Below, piece by piece: positions 1-5,810 of a stretch of DNA of 7,840 nt; within the stretch, counting starts at the first letter, position 1, and every line of letters starts with the position of its first letter. A model generated the notes under the pieces. The model saw nothing but the letters and a program-made list of their open reading frames with translations, ran no database searches and was not told the origin of the DNA. The translations under genes and the position numbers were made by a program. The DNA lies in contig JALOMY010000124.1 in NCBI GenBank assembly GCA_025455225.1, forward strand, positions 1 through 7,840, written 5' to 3'. This DNA is from Cyclobacteriaceae bacterium (lineage in GTDB: Bacteria; Bacteroidota; Bacteroidia; Cytophagales; Cyclobacteriaceae).

Positions 1-64
1 TATTTTAATTACCCGATAACCTTCTTTGGTTTCTTTGACTTATTTTGCACCTCCGCTTTAGTAC

Positions 65-1513
65 ATGTCACTCAAGGATAAAACGGCCAAAGGAATTGTT
101 TGGGATATGGGAGGTACGGTGGCCCGTCAGGGCAGCGGTTTTATTGTCTCCATAGTATTAGCCCGCCTGCTCGAACCTTCCGAATTCGGATTGGTAGGAA
201 TGGCAATGGCTTTCATTACCATCAGCCAGGTATTTATTGACGTTGGATTCTCATCCGCGCTGATTCAAAACAAGGAAAATTCATCGGTTACCTACAGTTC
301 TGTATTCTATGTTAATGTACTGGCCGGTCTCTTGCTGACCTTGCTCTTCTATTTCGGTGCGCCCCTCATCGGCTCTTTTTATAAAAATGAAGCCGTTACC
401 CACCTTGTTCAGTGGCTTTCCCTGCTTTTCCTGGTTAACTCATTTAACCAGGTGCAGACGGCCATTCAGAACCGGAATTTGAACTTCAGAATCCTGAGTA
501 TTCAAACCGTGGTTGCTTCGGTGATGGGGGGAATAGCCGGGATAATCTGTGCTTTATACGATATGGGTGTTTACAGCCTGGTGGTTCAACAGTTGACTAC
601 TGCCGGTGTAAGCACCCTTGTTCTGTGGTCAACCGTTTCCTGGAGGCCTGAATTACGATTTTCTATAGTCGAAGTGAAGAAGCTTACCGGTTTCAGTGCC
701 TTTGTTTTTTTCGACCAGTTTGTTTCTTCGATTTTTCAAAAACTTGATGTCATTTTAATTGGTAAGATTTTTACGTCATCCATTCTTGGATACTATACCC
801 GGTCATTGCAACTTAAAGATCTCGTAATTACCTATTCGTCAACCAGTATTTCCAAGGTATTCTATCCGGTACTGGCAACCCTTAAGGATAATCAACAGGA
901 ATTCAGCCGCATATATTTCAAAGTAATTTCGGTTGTCGCCTTCCTGGGCTATGCCATAACTGGTTTGCTTTTCATCTGGGGCAGGGATATCATAATCGGA
1001 TTGTTTGGTCAGAAATGGTTGCCCTCGGTAGAAATGTTTGAGGTATTGATTCTTGGGGTATGCAATTATCCGATTAACGCCATGATGATTAATGCCTTTA
1101 TGAGCAAAGGCAGATCCAAAGAAAACTTTCTTATCGGTTTGTTACGGAAATTATTCCGGGTTATACCCCTGGTAATTGGCTATTTTTATGGGATTATGTC
1201 TTTTATTTATGCCCAGGTTTCACTTAGTTATTTTCTTACCGTCTTAAACGTTCTCCTTCTGGCCCGTTTATCTGAGCTCGATATGAGGAAGCATTTTCTG
1301 AAAATATTTGAAGGTGTTATTCCCCTGGCAGCTTTGGTTATTGTTTTCTACACCTGGACTTTTGACACAATACTTTTGAAATTTTTGCTGACGGTTGGTT
1401 TTATGTCCGTATTTGTCCTTTTTAATTACATGCTGAAATCAGAGGGCGTTCATTTTATTAAGGATAATGCGCTTATTTTGTTCAATCGCTATAAGCATTT
1501 GGTGTTTAAATAA
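65..1513 (+). CDS. WzxC-like polysaccharide flippase (MOP superfamily)
   Basis: This is a predicted inner-membrane transporter that flips lipid-linked oligosaccharide repeat units from the cytoplasmic to the periplasmic face. The 482-residue length fits the WzxC/Polysacc_synt_3 type. The N-terminus shows the family pattern: MSLKDKT at 1-7, VLARLLEPSEFGLVG at 31-45, and FIDVGFSSALIQ at 57-68. Further support comes from the SISKVFYPVLATLKD segment (261-275) and FGQKWLPS (314-321). Hydrophobic stretches consistent with membrane helices occur throughout, for example around 82-104, 145-165, 286-305, 325-345, 384-402, 418-433 and 436-456. The ATG at 65 is chosen because the protein then begins exactly as relatives do; no Shine-Dalgarno sequence precedes it. 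It is followed by the aminotransferase after 82 bases. The family assignment is strong. The transported glycan cannot be told from sequence, and a teichuronic-acid or exopolysaccharide exporter role is equally possible. Confidence 0.93.
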   Translation: MSLKDKTAKGIVWDMGGTVARQGSGFIVSIVLARLLEPSEFGLVGMAMAFITISQVFIDVGFSSALIQNKENSSVTYSSVFYVNVLAGLLLTLLFYFGAPLIGSFYKNEAVTHLVQWLSLLFLVNSFNQVQTAIQNRNLNFRILSIQTVVASVMGGIAGIICALYDMGVYSLVVQQLTTAGVSTLVLWSTVSWRPELRFSIVEVKKLTGFSAFVFFDQFVSSIFQKLDVILIGKIFTSSILGYYTRSLQLKDLVITYSSTSISKVFYPVLATLKDNQQEFSRIYFKVISVVAFLGYAITGLLFIWGRDIIIGLFGQKWLPSVEMFEVLILGVCNYPINAMMINAFMSKGRSKENFLIGLLRKLFRVIPLVIGYFYGIMSFIYAQVSLSYFLTVLNVLLLARLSELDMRKHFLKIFEGVIPLAALVIVFYTWTFDTILLKFLLTVGFMSVFVLFNYMLKSEGVHFIKDNALILFNRYKHLVFK

Positions 1514-1595
1514 ATCGACATGATATGAAGTTCATACCCAACAATTGACAATGCAATCAGATAATTCAGACAAAGACCCTATTATGTAACGAACT

Positions 1596-2675
1596 ATGAT
1601 ACCTGTAACAAAACCCTTTCTACCCGACAGCAAGGAATACGAAACCTACCTGGAAGGCATTTGGCAGCGCAACTGGTTAACTAACAATGGACCGCTGGTA
1701 AACGAGCTTGAAATTCAATTGAAGGAATACCTCTATATCCGGCACCTTCTTTTTGTCACCAACGGAACGATTGCTATTCAGTTGGCGATTAAGGCATTGG
1801 GATTGAAAGGGCAGATTATTACCACGCCCTTCAGTTATGTAGCCACCACGTCATCCATTGTCTGGGAAGGCTGCGAACCGGTATTTGTGGACATCGATCC
1901 TAAAACACTTAATATAGACGTGTCACAAATTGAGCAGGCTATTACTCCGGATACCAGCGCTATTCTGGCTACCCATGTCTTTGGAAATACCTGCGACATA
2001 GACGCTATTGATGCACTGGCTAAAAAACACAACCTGAAGGTAATTTACGATGCTGCGCATTGCTTCGGAACAACCTATAAAGGCAAATCGGCTTTTCAAT
2101 ATGGTGATGTTTCCACCACCAGCTTTCACAGTACAAAGCTCTTTCACTCCATTGAAGGTGGAGCTGTTTTTACTCCAAGTGCTGATATTCTGAAACGATT
2201 GGCCTATATGAGGAATTTTGGCCATGATGGTCCGGATAAATTCAACGGTGTCGGTATCAATGCCAAGAATTCAGAATTCCATGCGGCCATGGGGCTATGC
2301 AACCTCAAGCATATCGAATCGATCCTTAAGTCGAGAAAGGAACAAAGCCTGATATACAATGATTTATTGCAGGACCTGGAGATTCAGCATATGGAAATTC
2401 AGAAGGGATGCGGCTTTAACTATGCGTATTACCCGGTGATCTTTCATGATGAGGCTATGGCCCTGAAATGTAAAAAAGCCCTGGAAGCTTTTGAAATATT
2501 TCCAAGACGATACTTTTACCCGTCACTTTCTTCGCTGGACTATGTGAAGCCGTATGCAACACCCGTATCCGATGATGTTTCTAAAAGGATATTGTGTTTG
2601 CCCCTTTATCATACCCTGAGTCAAGAAGAACAAAAAATGATTGCCCGAATCCTTCTCCGGGCTCAGAAATATTAA
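1596..2675 (+). CDS. DegT/DnrJ/EryC1/StrS family sugar-nucleotide aminotransferase
   Basis: This is a predicted cytoplasmic PLP enzyme that transfers an amino group, usually from glutamate, to a keto-deoxysugar nucleotide. The 359 residues have normal fold-type I layout: a start MIPVTKPFLPD (1-11), the NWLTNNGPLV substrate-end motif (26-35), NGT (56-58) in the cofactor-binding region, DAAHCFGT (152-159) with Asp152 expected to pair with the PLP pyridine nitrogen, and SFHSTKLFHSIEGG (176-189) with Lys181 as the likely Schiff-base lysine. The C-terminal RRYFYPSL (304-311) is typical of sugar aminotransferases of this family. The position of amination (C3 or C4) cannot be decided here; a VioA-like dTDP-4-amino-4,6-dideoxy product is a guess from overall similarity. 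The gene lies between the flippase and the WbqC-like gene, 53 bases ahead of the latter, so co-transcription is likely. No dehydratase or nucleotidyltransferase for its substrate is in the window. Confidence 0.95.
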   Translation: MIPVTKPFLPDSKEYETYLEGIWQRNWLTNNGPLVNELEIQLKEYLYIRHLLFVTNGTIAIQLAIKALGLKGQIITTPFSYVATTSSIVWEGCEPVFVDIDPKTLNIDVSQIEQAITPDTSAILATHVFGNTCDIDAIDALAKKHNLKVIYDAAHCFGTTYKGKSAFQYGDVSTTSFHSTKLFHSIEGGAVFTPSADILKRLAYMRNFGHDGPDKFNGVGINAKNSEFHAAMGLCNLKHIESILKSRKEQSLIYNDLLQDLEIQHMEIQKGCGFNYAYYPVIFHDEAMALKCKKALEAFEIFPRRYFYPSLSSLDYVKPYATPVSDDVSKRILCLPLYHTLSQEEQKMIARILLRAQKY

Positions 2676-2728
2676 CTTTCAAATTATTAAACTGACTAAT
2701 CCTGAACCAAAACGATTAATTAATAAGA

Positions 2729-3493
2729 ATGAAATTAGGAATTAATCAACCGTATCTTTTTCCGTACATCGGTTATTTTCAATTAATTAATGCCGTAGAT
2801 CATTGGATTGTTTTTGATACCTGCCAGTTCATCTGGCAAGGGTGGGTTAACCGCAACAAGATTATCCGTCCGAACGGGGCGGTTGAATACATCCGGATCA
2901 ACGTTCGAAAATGCCCGCGTGAAACCCTGATCCAGGACATACTGATTTCTACCGATGTGGATTGGCGAAACCAGATTCTTCGCAGCCTGGATTATTATAA
3001 ACTGGTGAAGGCGCCTTATTATCAGAATGTCATGAATTTTTTAACCGAAGCTTTCCGGTTTGAATCCGAACGGTTATCACCCGTATTGGTTCATTTACTG
3101 CAATCCACCTGCAACTACATTGGCATTCCATTCCGGCACAGCGTCTTATCGGAAATGAACCTGAACCTGGAGAACGTGCACGGCCCGGGTGAGTGGGCAC
3201 TTGAAATGTCAAAGGCCATGAAAGCGGATACCTATATCAATGCACCCGGGGGAAAGGCTTTTCATGATTATAACCAATTCAAAGAAGCGGGTATCAACCT
3301 GTTTTTTATCGAACCTGAAATTACACCCTATGATCAGAAAAAGACTCCATTTGAGCCCGGGCTTTCAATCCTGGATGTGATGATGTTTAATTCTCCCGAG
3401 GAAATCCGTGAGATGCTGACGCGGTATACCTTATCGACCAATGAACCCATGAACGTTCCTGTAGATTCAGGATCCGGCAGGGGTCAACAATGA
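2729..3493 (+). CDS. WbqC-like family protein
   Basis: This is a member of the WbqC-like family, which is common in O-antigen and capsule clusters but whose biochemical role I cannot state as proven. The signature start is clear: INQPYLFPYIGYFQLINAVD (5-24), then VFDTCQFIWQGWVNRNKI (28-45). The rest also follows the family: GPGEWALEMSKAMKADTYIN (152-171), PGGKAFHDYNQF (173-184), GINLFFIEP (188-196) and LSILDVMMFNSPEEI (212-226). No signal peptide or membrane helix is visible, so it should act in the cytoplasm. The last 17 or so residues are rich in Ser, Gly and Gln and look like a disordered tail. It follows the aminotransferase by 53 bases; this pairing is frequent for the family and hints at a role in modifying or using the amino sugar (inference). 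The stop codon lies at the foot of a strong inverted repeat. Confidence 0.92.
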   Translation: MKLGINQPYLFPYIGYFQLINAVDHWIVFDTCQFIWQGWVNRNKIIRPNGAVEYIRINVRKCPRETLIQDILISTDVDWRNQILRSLDYYKLVKAPYYQNVMNFLTEAFRFESERLSPVLVHLLQSTCNYIGIPFRHSVLSEMNLNLENVHGPGEWALEMSKAMKADTYINAPGGKAFHDYNQFKEAGINLFFIEPEITPYDQKKTPFEPGLSILDVMMFNSPEEIREMLTRYTLSTNEPMNVPVDSGSGRGQQ

Positions 3494-3537
3494 ACAATTT
3501 GTCCGGGTTACCGGATGCCCGGTTCGGGTTTTGTTCA
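3491..3537 (+). other. Inverted repeat / hairpin beginning at the WbqC-like stop codon
   Basis: TGAACAA (3491-3497, its first three bases being the stop codon) is the exact reverse complement of TTGTTCA (3531-3537). Inside it, CCGGG (3503-3507) pairs with CCCGG (3518-3522), giving a two-part stem with an internal loop. An alternative inner stem is ACCGG/CCGGT with an ATGC loop (3510-3523). No run of T follows, so this is not a standard intrinsic terminator. It could protect the 3' end of an mRNA, attenuate transcription, or be chance. The base pairing is seen directly; any role is inference. Confidence 0.45.
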
Positions 3538-3699
3538 AGAGAGGTGATTGGATTGTAATCGCAGGATTTATATAATGAGAGGTTTTCCTGCCGTTGATCC
3601 TCCTTGTAAGCGTACGTCTTCAAGGATGATGAAGACCCTGAAAATTTACCGAATATTGGTTTTAACTCAGTATTAGTTTGTTTACTCAGTTGAATTACT

Positions 3700-4518
3700 A
3701 TGAATGATCGGCTTAAGAGATTTTTGCTGCGCTATGGATACCGGATAGAACGGGTATACCGGGGAATTCCTGAAACAGATGAATGGAAAACGGAGTATAA
3801 GACCAAAGGATGTAGTATTGAATTTATCGGTGTTTCGGGTGTTGGCAAAACAACTTTCTTCAATAGCGCCTTCCCGGTATTTAAAAGCGAATGGTTCCCT
3901 AAAAGCACGATAGTCTATACGTTTAAAGTAGACGAAGCAAAACCTTTTAGTAAACTGGATCCAACCGGAGAATTGATTTACCGGGAACTGTTAAATGCCA
4001 AATACCATAACATTCGTAAACGGGGGTACACCCTGCAACAGGAGATTGCTTATTTTGATTATTTTAAAAGAGAGCTTCAGTACGATGCGGCCATCCGGGT
4101 TTTTGATTTGCCAAGGGGTGTGATAACGGACGATGGGATCATTCACAATTTCAGTGATGAAATTCTTGAACTGCATGCGAATGGTATTGCAGGGCGTAAT
4201 GCAGATCATGTTGACCTTCACCATCTCTTTAAGAACCGGGCCCTGGTATACTTAAAAGCAACCCCGGATTATATTGTGAATAACCTGAAAAAGAGAAGCG
4301 TGGAAAATAAAGATGCGCTCAACGATTGGAATTCCATCTACGGCCCATCCGGGCTCAAAAGCTATGTTATTCAAAATGTTGCCATCCGGGAGAAGCTTAT
4401 TTCCATTGCAGCGGGTTTTGGTATTCCAACCCTGGTCATTGATTGTGAACAGGAAAAGCTTCAGGATTCACTCAATCGGCTAATGTTATTTGTTCAGGAA
4501 ATCGTCAGTGCCCGATAG
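3700..4518 (+). CDS. P-loop NTPase, probable small-molecule kinase of unrecognised subfamily
   Basis: This 272-residue protein carries a clear Walker A motif, GVSGVGKTT (44-52, Lys50 and Thr51 as phosphate-binding residues), placed after a strand-like IEFI. A hydrophobic strand ending in acidic residues, GVITDDGIIHNF (140-151), sits where thymidylate-kinase-like proteins have their catalytic Asp/Glu strand. ALVYLKATPDYIVNNLKKRS (181-200) resembles the strand and following helix that precede the lid in nucleotide and sugar kinases. No membrane segment or signal peptide is visible. I infer an ATP-dependent phosphotransferase acting on a sugar, nucleotide or cell-surface precursor, but the substrate is unknown and a non-kinase ATPase is possible. 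The first 35 residues, rich in Arg, Lys and Tyr, precede the P-loop domain. The gene is separated from the WbqC-like gene by 206 bases and from the glycosyltransferase by 163, so it may be expressed separately. Confidence 0.8.
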   Translation: MNDRLKRFLLRYGYRIERVYRGIPETDEWKTEYKTKGCSIEFIGVSGVGKTTFFNSAFPVFKSEWFPKSTIVYTFKVDEAKPFSKLDPTGELIYRELLNAKYHNIRKRGYTLQQEIAYFDYFKRELQYDAAIRVFDLPRGVITDDGIIHNFSDEILELHANGIAGRNADHVDLHHLFKNRALVYLKATPDYIVNNLKKRSVENKDALNDWNSIYGPSGLKSYVIQNVAIREKLISIAAGFGIPTLVIDCEQEKLQDSLNRLMLFVQEIVSAR

Positions 4519-4535
4519 AATTTGGTCAATTCATT

Positions 4536-4670
4536 ATGTCATCGTATACTTATCGATGCGTTGTGTACGCGAACCCTTACCCTTTGATGATTGAACTTGA
4601 AGGAACCTTCATGAATGGGAATTGTCGCAGACAGGCTGAGAAAAGGAGCTTATTTGTTACCAGGTATTAA
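4536..4670 (+). CDS. Possible small ORF, 44 codons, filling the gap before the glycosyltransferase
   Basis: An ATG-initiated ORF of 44 codons occupies most of the 163-base gap between the kinase-like gene and the glycosyltransferase, ending 11 bases before the latter's start. The predicted peptide begins MSSYTYRCVVYANPYPLM and ends in a basic stretch (RRQAEKRS, 31-38). It has two cysteines (8 and 30), no membrane segment and no resemblance that I recognise. There is no Shine-Dalgarno sequence. An open frame of this length could easily occur by chance, so this is a candidate only. Confidence 0.15.
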   Translation: MSSYTYRCVVYANPYPLMIELEGTFMNGNCRRQAEKRSLFVTRY

Positions 4671-4681
4671 ATTCAATATGT

Positions 4682-5557
4682 ATGACGGCTGATGCAAAGG
4701 ATGGTTTGCCCATGGTAAGTGTTCTCATGATGACCTACAATCATGCACCTTATATCAAACGAGCCATCGAAGGCGTTTTAATGCAGGAAACCAATTTTGA
4801 AGTTGAACTCATCGTTGCAGATGATGCTTCTCCCGATGATACCGAGCAAATCGTTCACCAATTGTTGGAGAACCATCCGAAACGCCATTGGATAAAGTAT
4901 ACCCGCCATGCTGTCAATATAGGTATGGCCGCCAACGGCAAATGGGCCCGGGAACAATGCCAGGGTACCTATTATGCTTATTGTGAAGGTGATGATTACT
5001 GGATTGATCCGATGAAGTTGCAACAGCAGGTCGACTTTATGGAGGCCAATCCGAATATGGTGATATGCGGCACCAAATGCATCTGGGATGACGGAAAGGG
5101 TAAGAAAAAACTCAATGAATGGAAAGCGGGTCCCGTCACGCTTCGCAAAATTCTAATCGATAATCAGTTCGCCACGTGTACCGTGCTGGTACGGGCTTCA
5201 ACACGGAATAGTGTTGTCATTAACTTTAAAGAGTTCAGGGCTGGTGATTGGCCTTTGTGGGTATTTCTTCTTCATAAGGGTGACGGATACATTTTGGATT
5301 TTTACGGTGCCGTGTACCTGTATCACGGAGCAGGTGCATACTCCAGTCAAAATATGACTAATCTTATCCGGTTTTCCTTTGAAAACCGCCTGGCCTTGTT
5401 GCGTCATATTGATTCCTCCCTTCGGTTTCATTTCAAGTGGCACAGCTTTATCCTGATCATGATTTATTTCGGCAGGGGCTTACGATTAAAAAAGGGATAC
5501 CTGAAAGGAATTTATGATAACCGAAAATTACTCTCGGACTTTTTCTTTTCGCACTGA
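4682..5557 (+). CDS. Glycosyltransferase family 2 (GT-A fold)
   Basis: This is a predicted inverting transferase that moves a sugar from a nucleotide donor to a growing lipid-linked oligosaccharide on the cytoplasmic face of the membrane. The GT2 hallmarks are in order: VSVLMMTYNHAPYIKRAIEG (12-31), VADDASPDDT (45-54) in the nucleotide-binding region, and EGDDYWID (102-109), the DXD-like metal and donor site. RAGDWPLWVFL (186-196) holds a conserved GDW likely to carry the catalytic base, followed by the VYLYHGAGAYSS segment (211-222) typical of this subgroup. The C-terminal part (about 250-290) is basic and hydrophobic, with FILIMIYFG at 256-264, and may attach to the membrane. The ATG at 4682 is used, but Met11 (ATG at 4712) would also give a normal GT2 start, so the first ten residues are uncertain. 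An AAAAGGAG stretch lies at 4641-4648, too far upstream to serve either start. Donor and acceptor cannot be predicted. Confidence 0.93.
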   Translation: MTADAKDGLPMVSVLMMTYNHAPYIKRAIEGVLMQETNFEVELIVADDASPDDTEQIVHQLLENHPKRHWIKYTRHAVNIGMAANGKWAREQCQGTYYAYCEGDDYWIDPMKLQQQVDFMEANPNMVICGTKCIWDDGKGKKKLNEWKAGPVTLRKILIDNQFATCTVLVRASTRNSVVINFKEFRAGDWPLWVFLLHKGDGYILDFYGAVYLYHGAGAYSSQNMTNLIRFSFENRLALLRHIDSSLRFHFKWHSFILIMIYFGRGLRLKKGYLKGIYDNRKLLSDFFFSH

Positions 5558-5605
5558 TAATCGGTATTCATTAACGCACCTGTTGGAGTTTTTGGAAGCA
5601 AGAAG

Positions 5606-5641
5606 CTGCAGTATAATCAGTGCCTGCAGGTTTATCTTTTT
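5606..5641 (+). terminator. Weak terminator-like hairpin after the glycosyltransferase gene
   Basis: CTGCAG (5606-5611) can pair with a second CTGCAG (5624-5629), giving a 6 bp stem around a 12-base loop, followed by a T-rich tract (5631-5641). It starts 48 bases after the glycosyltransferase stop. The stem is short, the loop is long and the T tract is interrupted, and each arm is itself palindromic, so this may be chance. If real, the carbamoyltransferase would need its own promoter in the next 170 bases. Confidence 0.22.
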
Positions 5642-5810
5642 CAGGGTCGTTAAATAATTTCCCGATCCTCAGCGGCAGTGCTCAAAATTCATCAGAACCA
5701 ATTACTAGCCTCGTACGCTACCATGAGCTTGCTGTGAAGTGAAATAAATCTCCAATCAAACTGGAATAATTACTATAAATTGTGCGGAATTTTCCGTGAC
5801 GCAGACCCTT

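Noticed and set aside
25..47. TTTG copies and a TATTTTG upstream of the flippase, resembling the Bacteroidota -33 and -7 promoter elements.
   Set aside because: The TATTTTG is one base short of TAnnTTTG and the TTTG copies are spaced too closely (12 bases or fewer), so the match is not good enough to call.
1..81. An open frame running in from the left edge (ending in TAA at 79-81) that would overlap the flippase start by 17 bases, possibly the tail of an upstream gene.
   Set aside because: Only 26 codons are visible, they are T-rich and translate to a Phe-rich string with no recognisable motif, so a chance open stretch in intergenic DNA is as likely.
2715..2792. Repeated ATTAAT-type tracts around the start of the WbqC-like gene, including the palindrome ATTAATTAAT.
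   Set aside because: They are low-complexity AT-rich matches partly within coding sequence, and expected by chance in AT-rich DNA.
3490..3558. A 22-codon ORF whose ATG overlaps the WbqC-like stop codon (ATGA).
   Set aside because: Too short, without recognisable features, and its start lies in the inverted repeat; the ATGA overlap alone is weak evidence.
3548..3576. A sigma-70-like pair TTGGAT, 17 bases, TATAAT in the gap before the kinase-like gene.
   Set aside because: The -35 is poor, it lies 120 bases from the gene, and this type of promoter is not typical of the primary sigma factor in the suspected phylum.
3575..3676. A 33-codon ORF before the kinase-like gene.
   Set aside because: No start signal or recognisable sequence, and this length is readily expected by chance.
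3665..3690. A direct repeat of ACTCAGT (3665-3671 and 3684-3690) just upstream of the kinase-like gene.
   Set aside because: Seven bases repeated once in a short AT-rich region is not unusual enough to call an operator.
4598..4611. A dyad TGAAGG-AA-CCTTCA in the gap before the glycosyltransferase.
   Set aside because: The two-base spacer prevents full hairpin formation and there is only one copy, so an operator or terminator call is unsupported.
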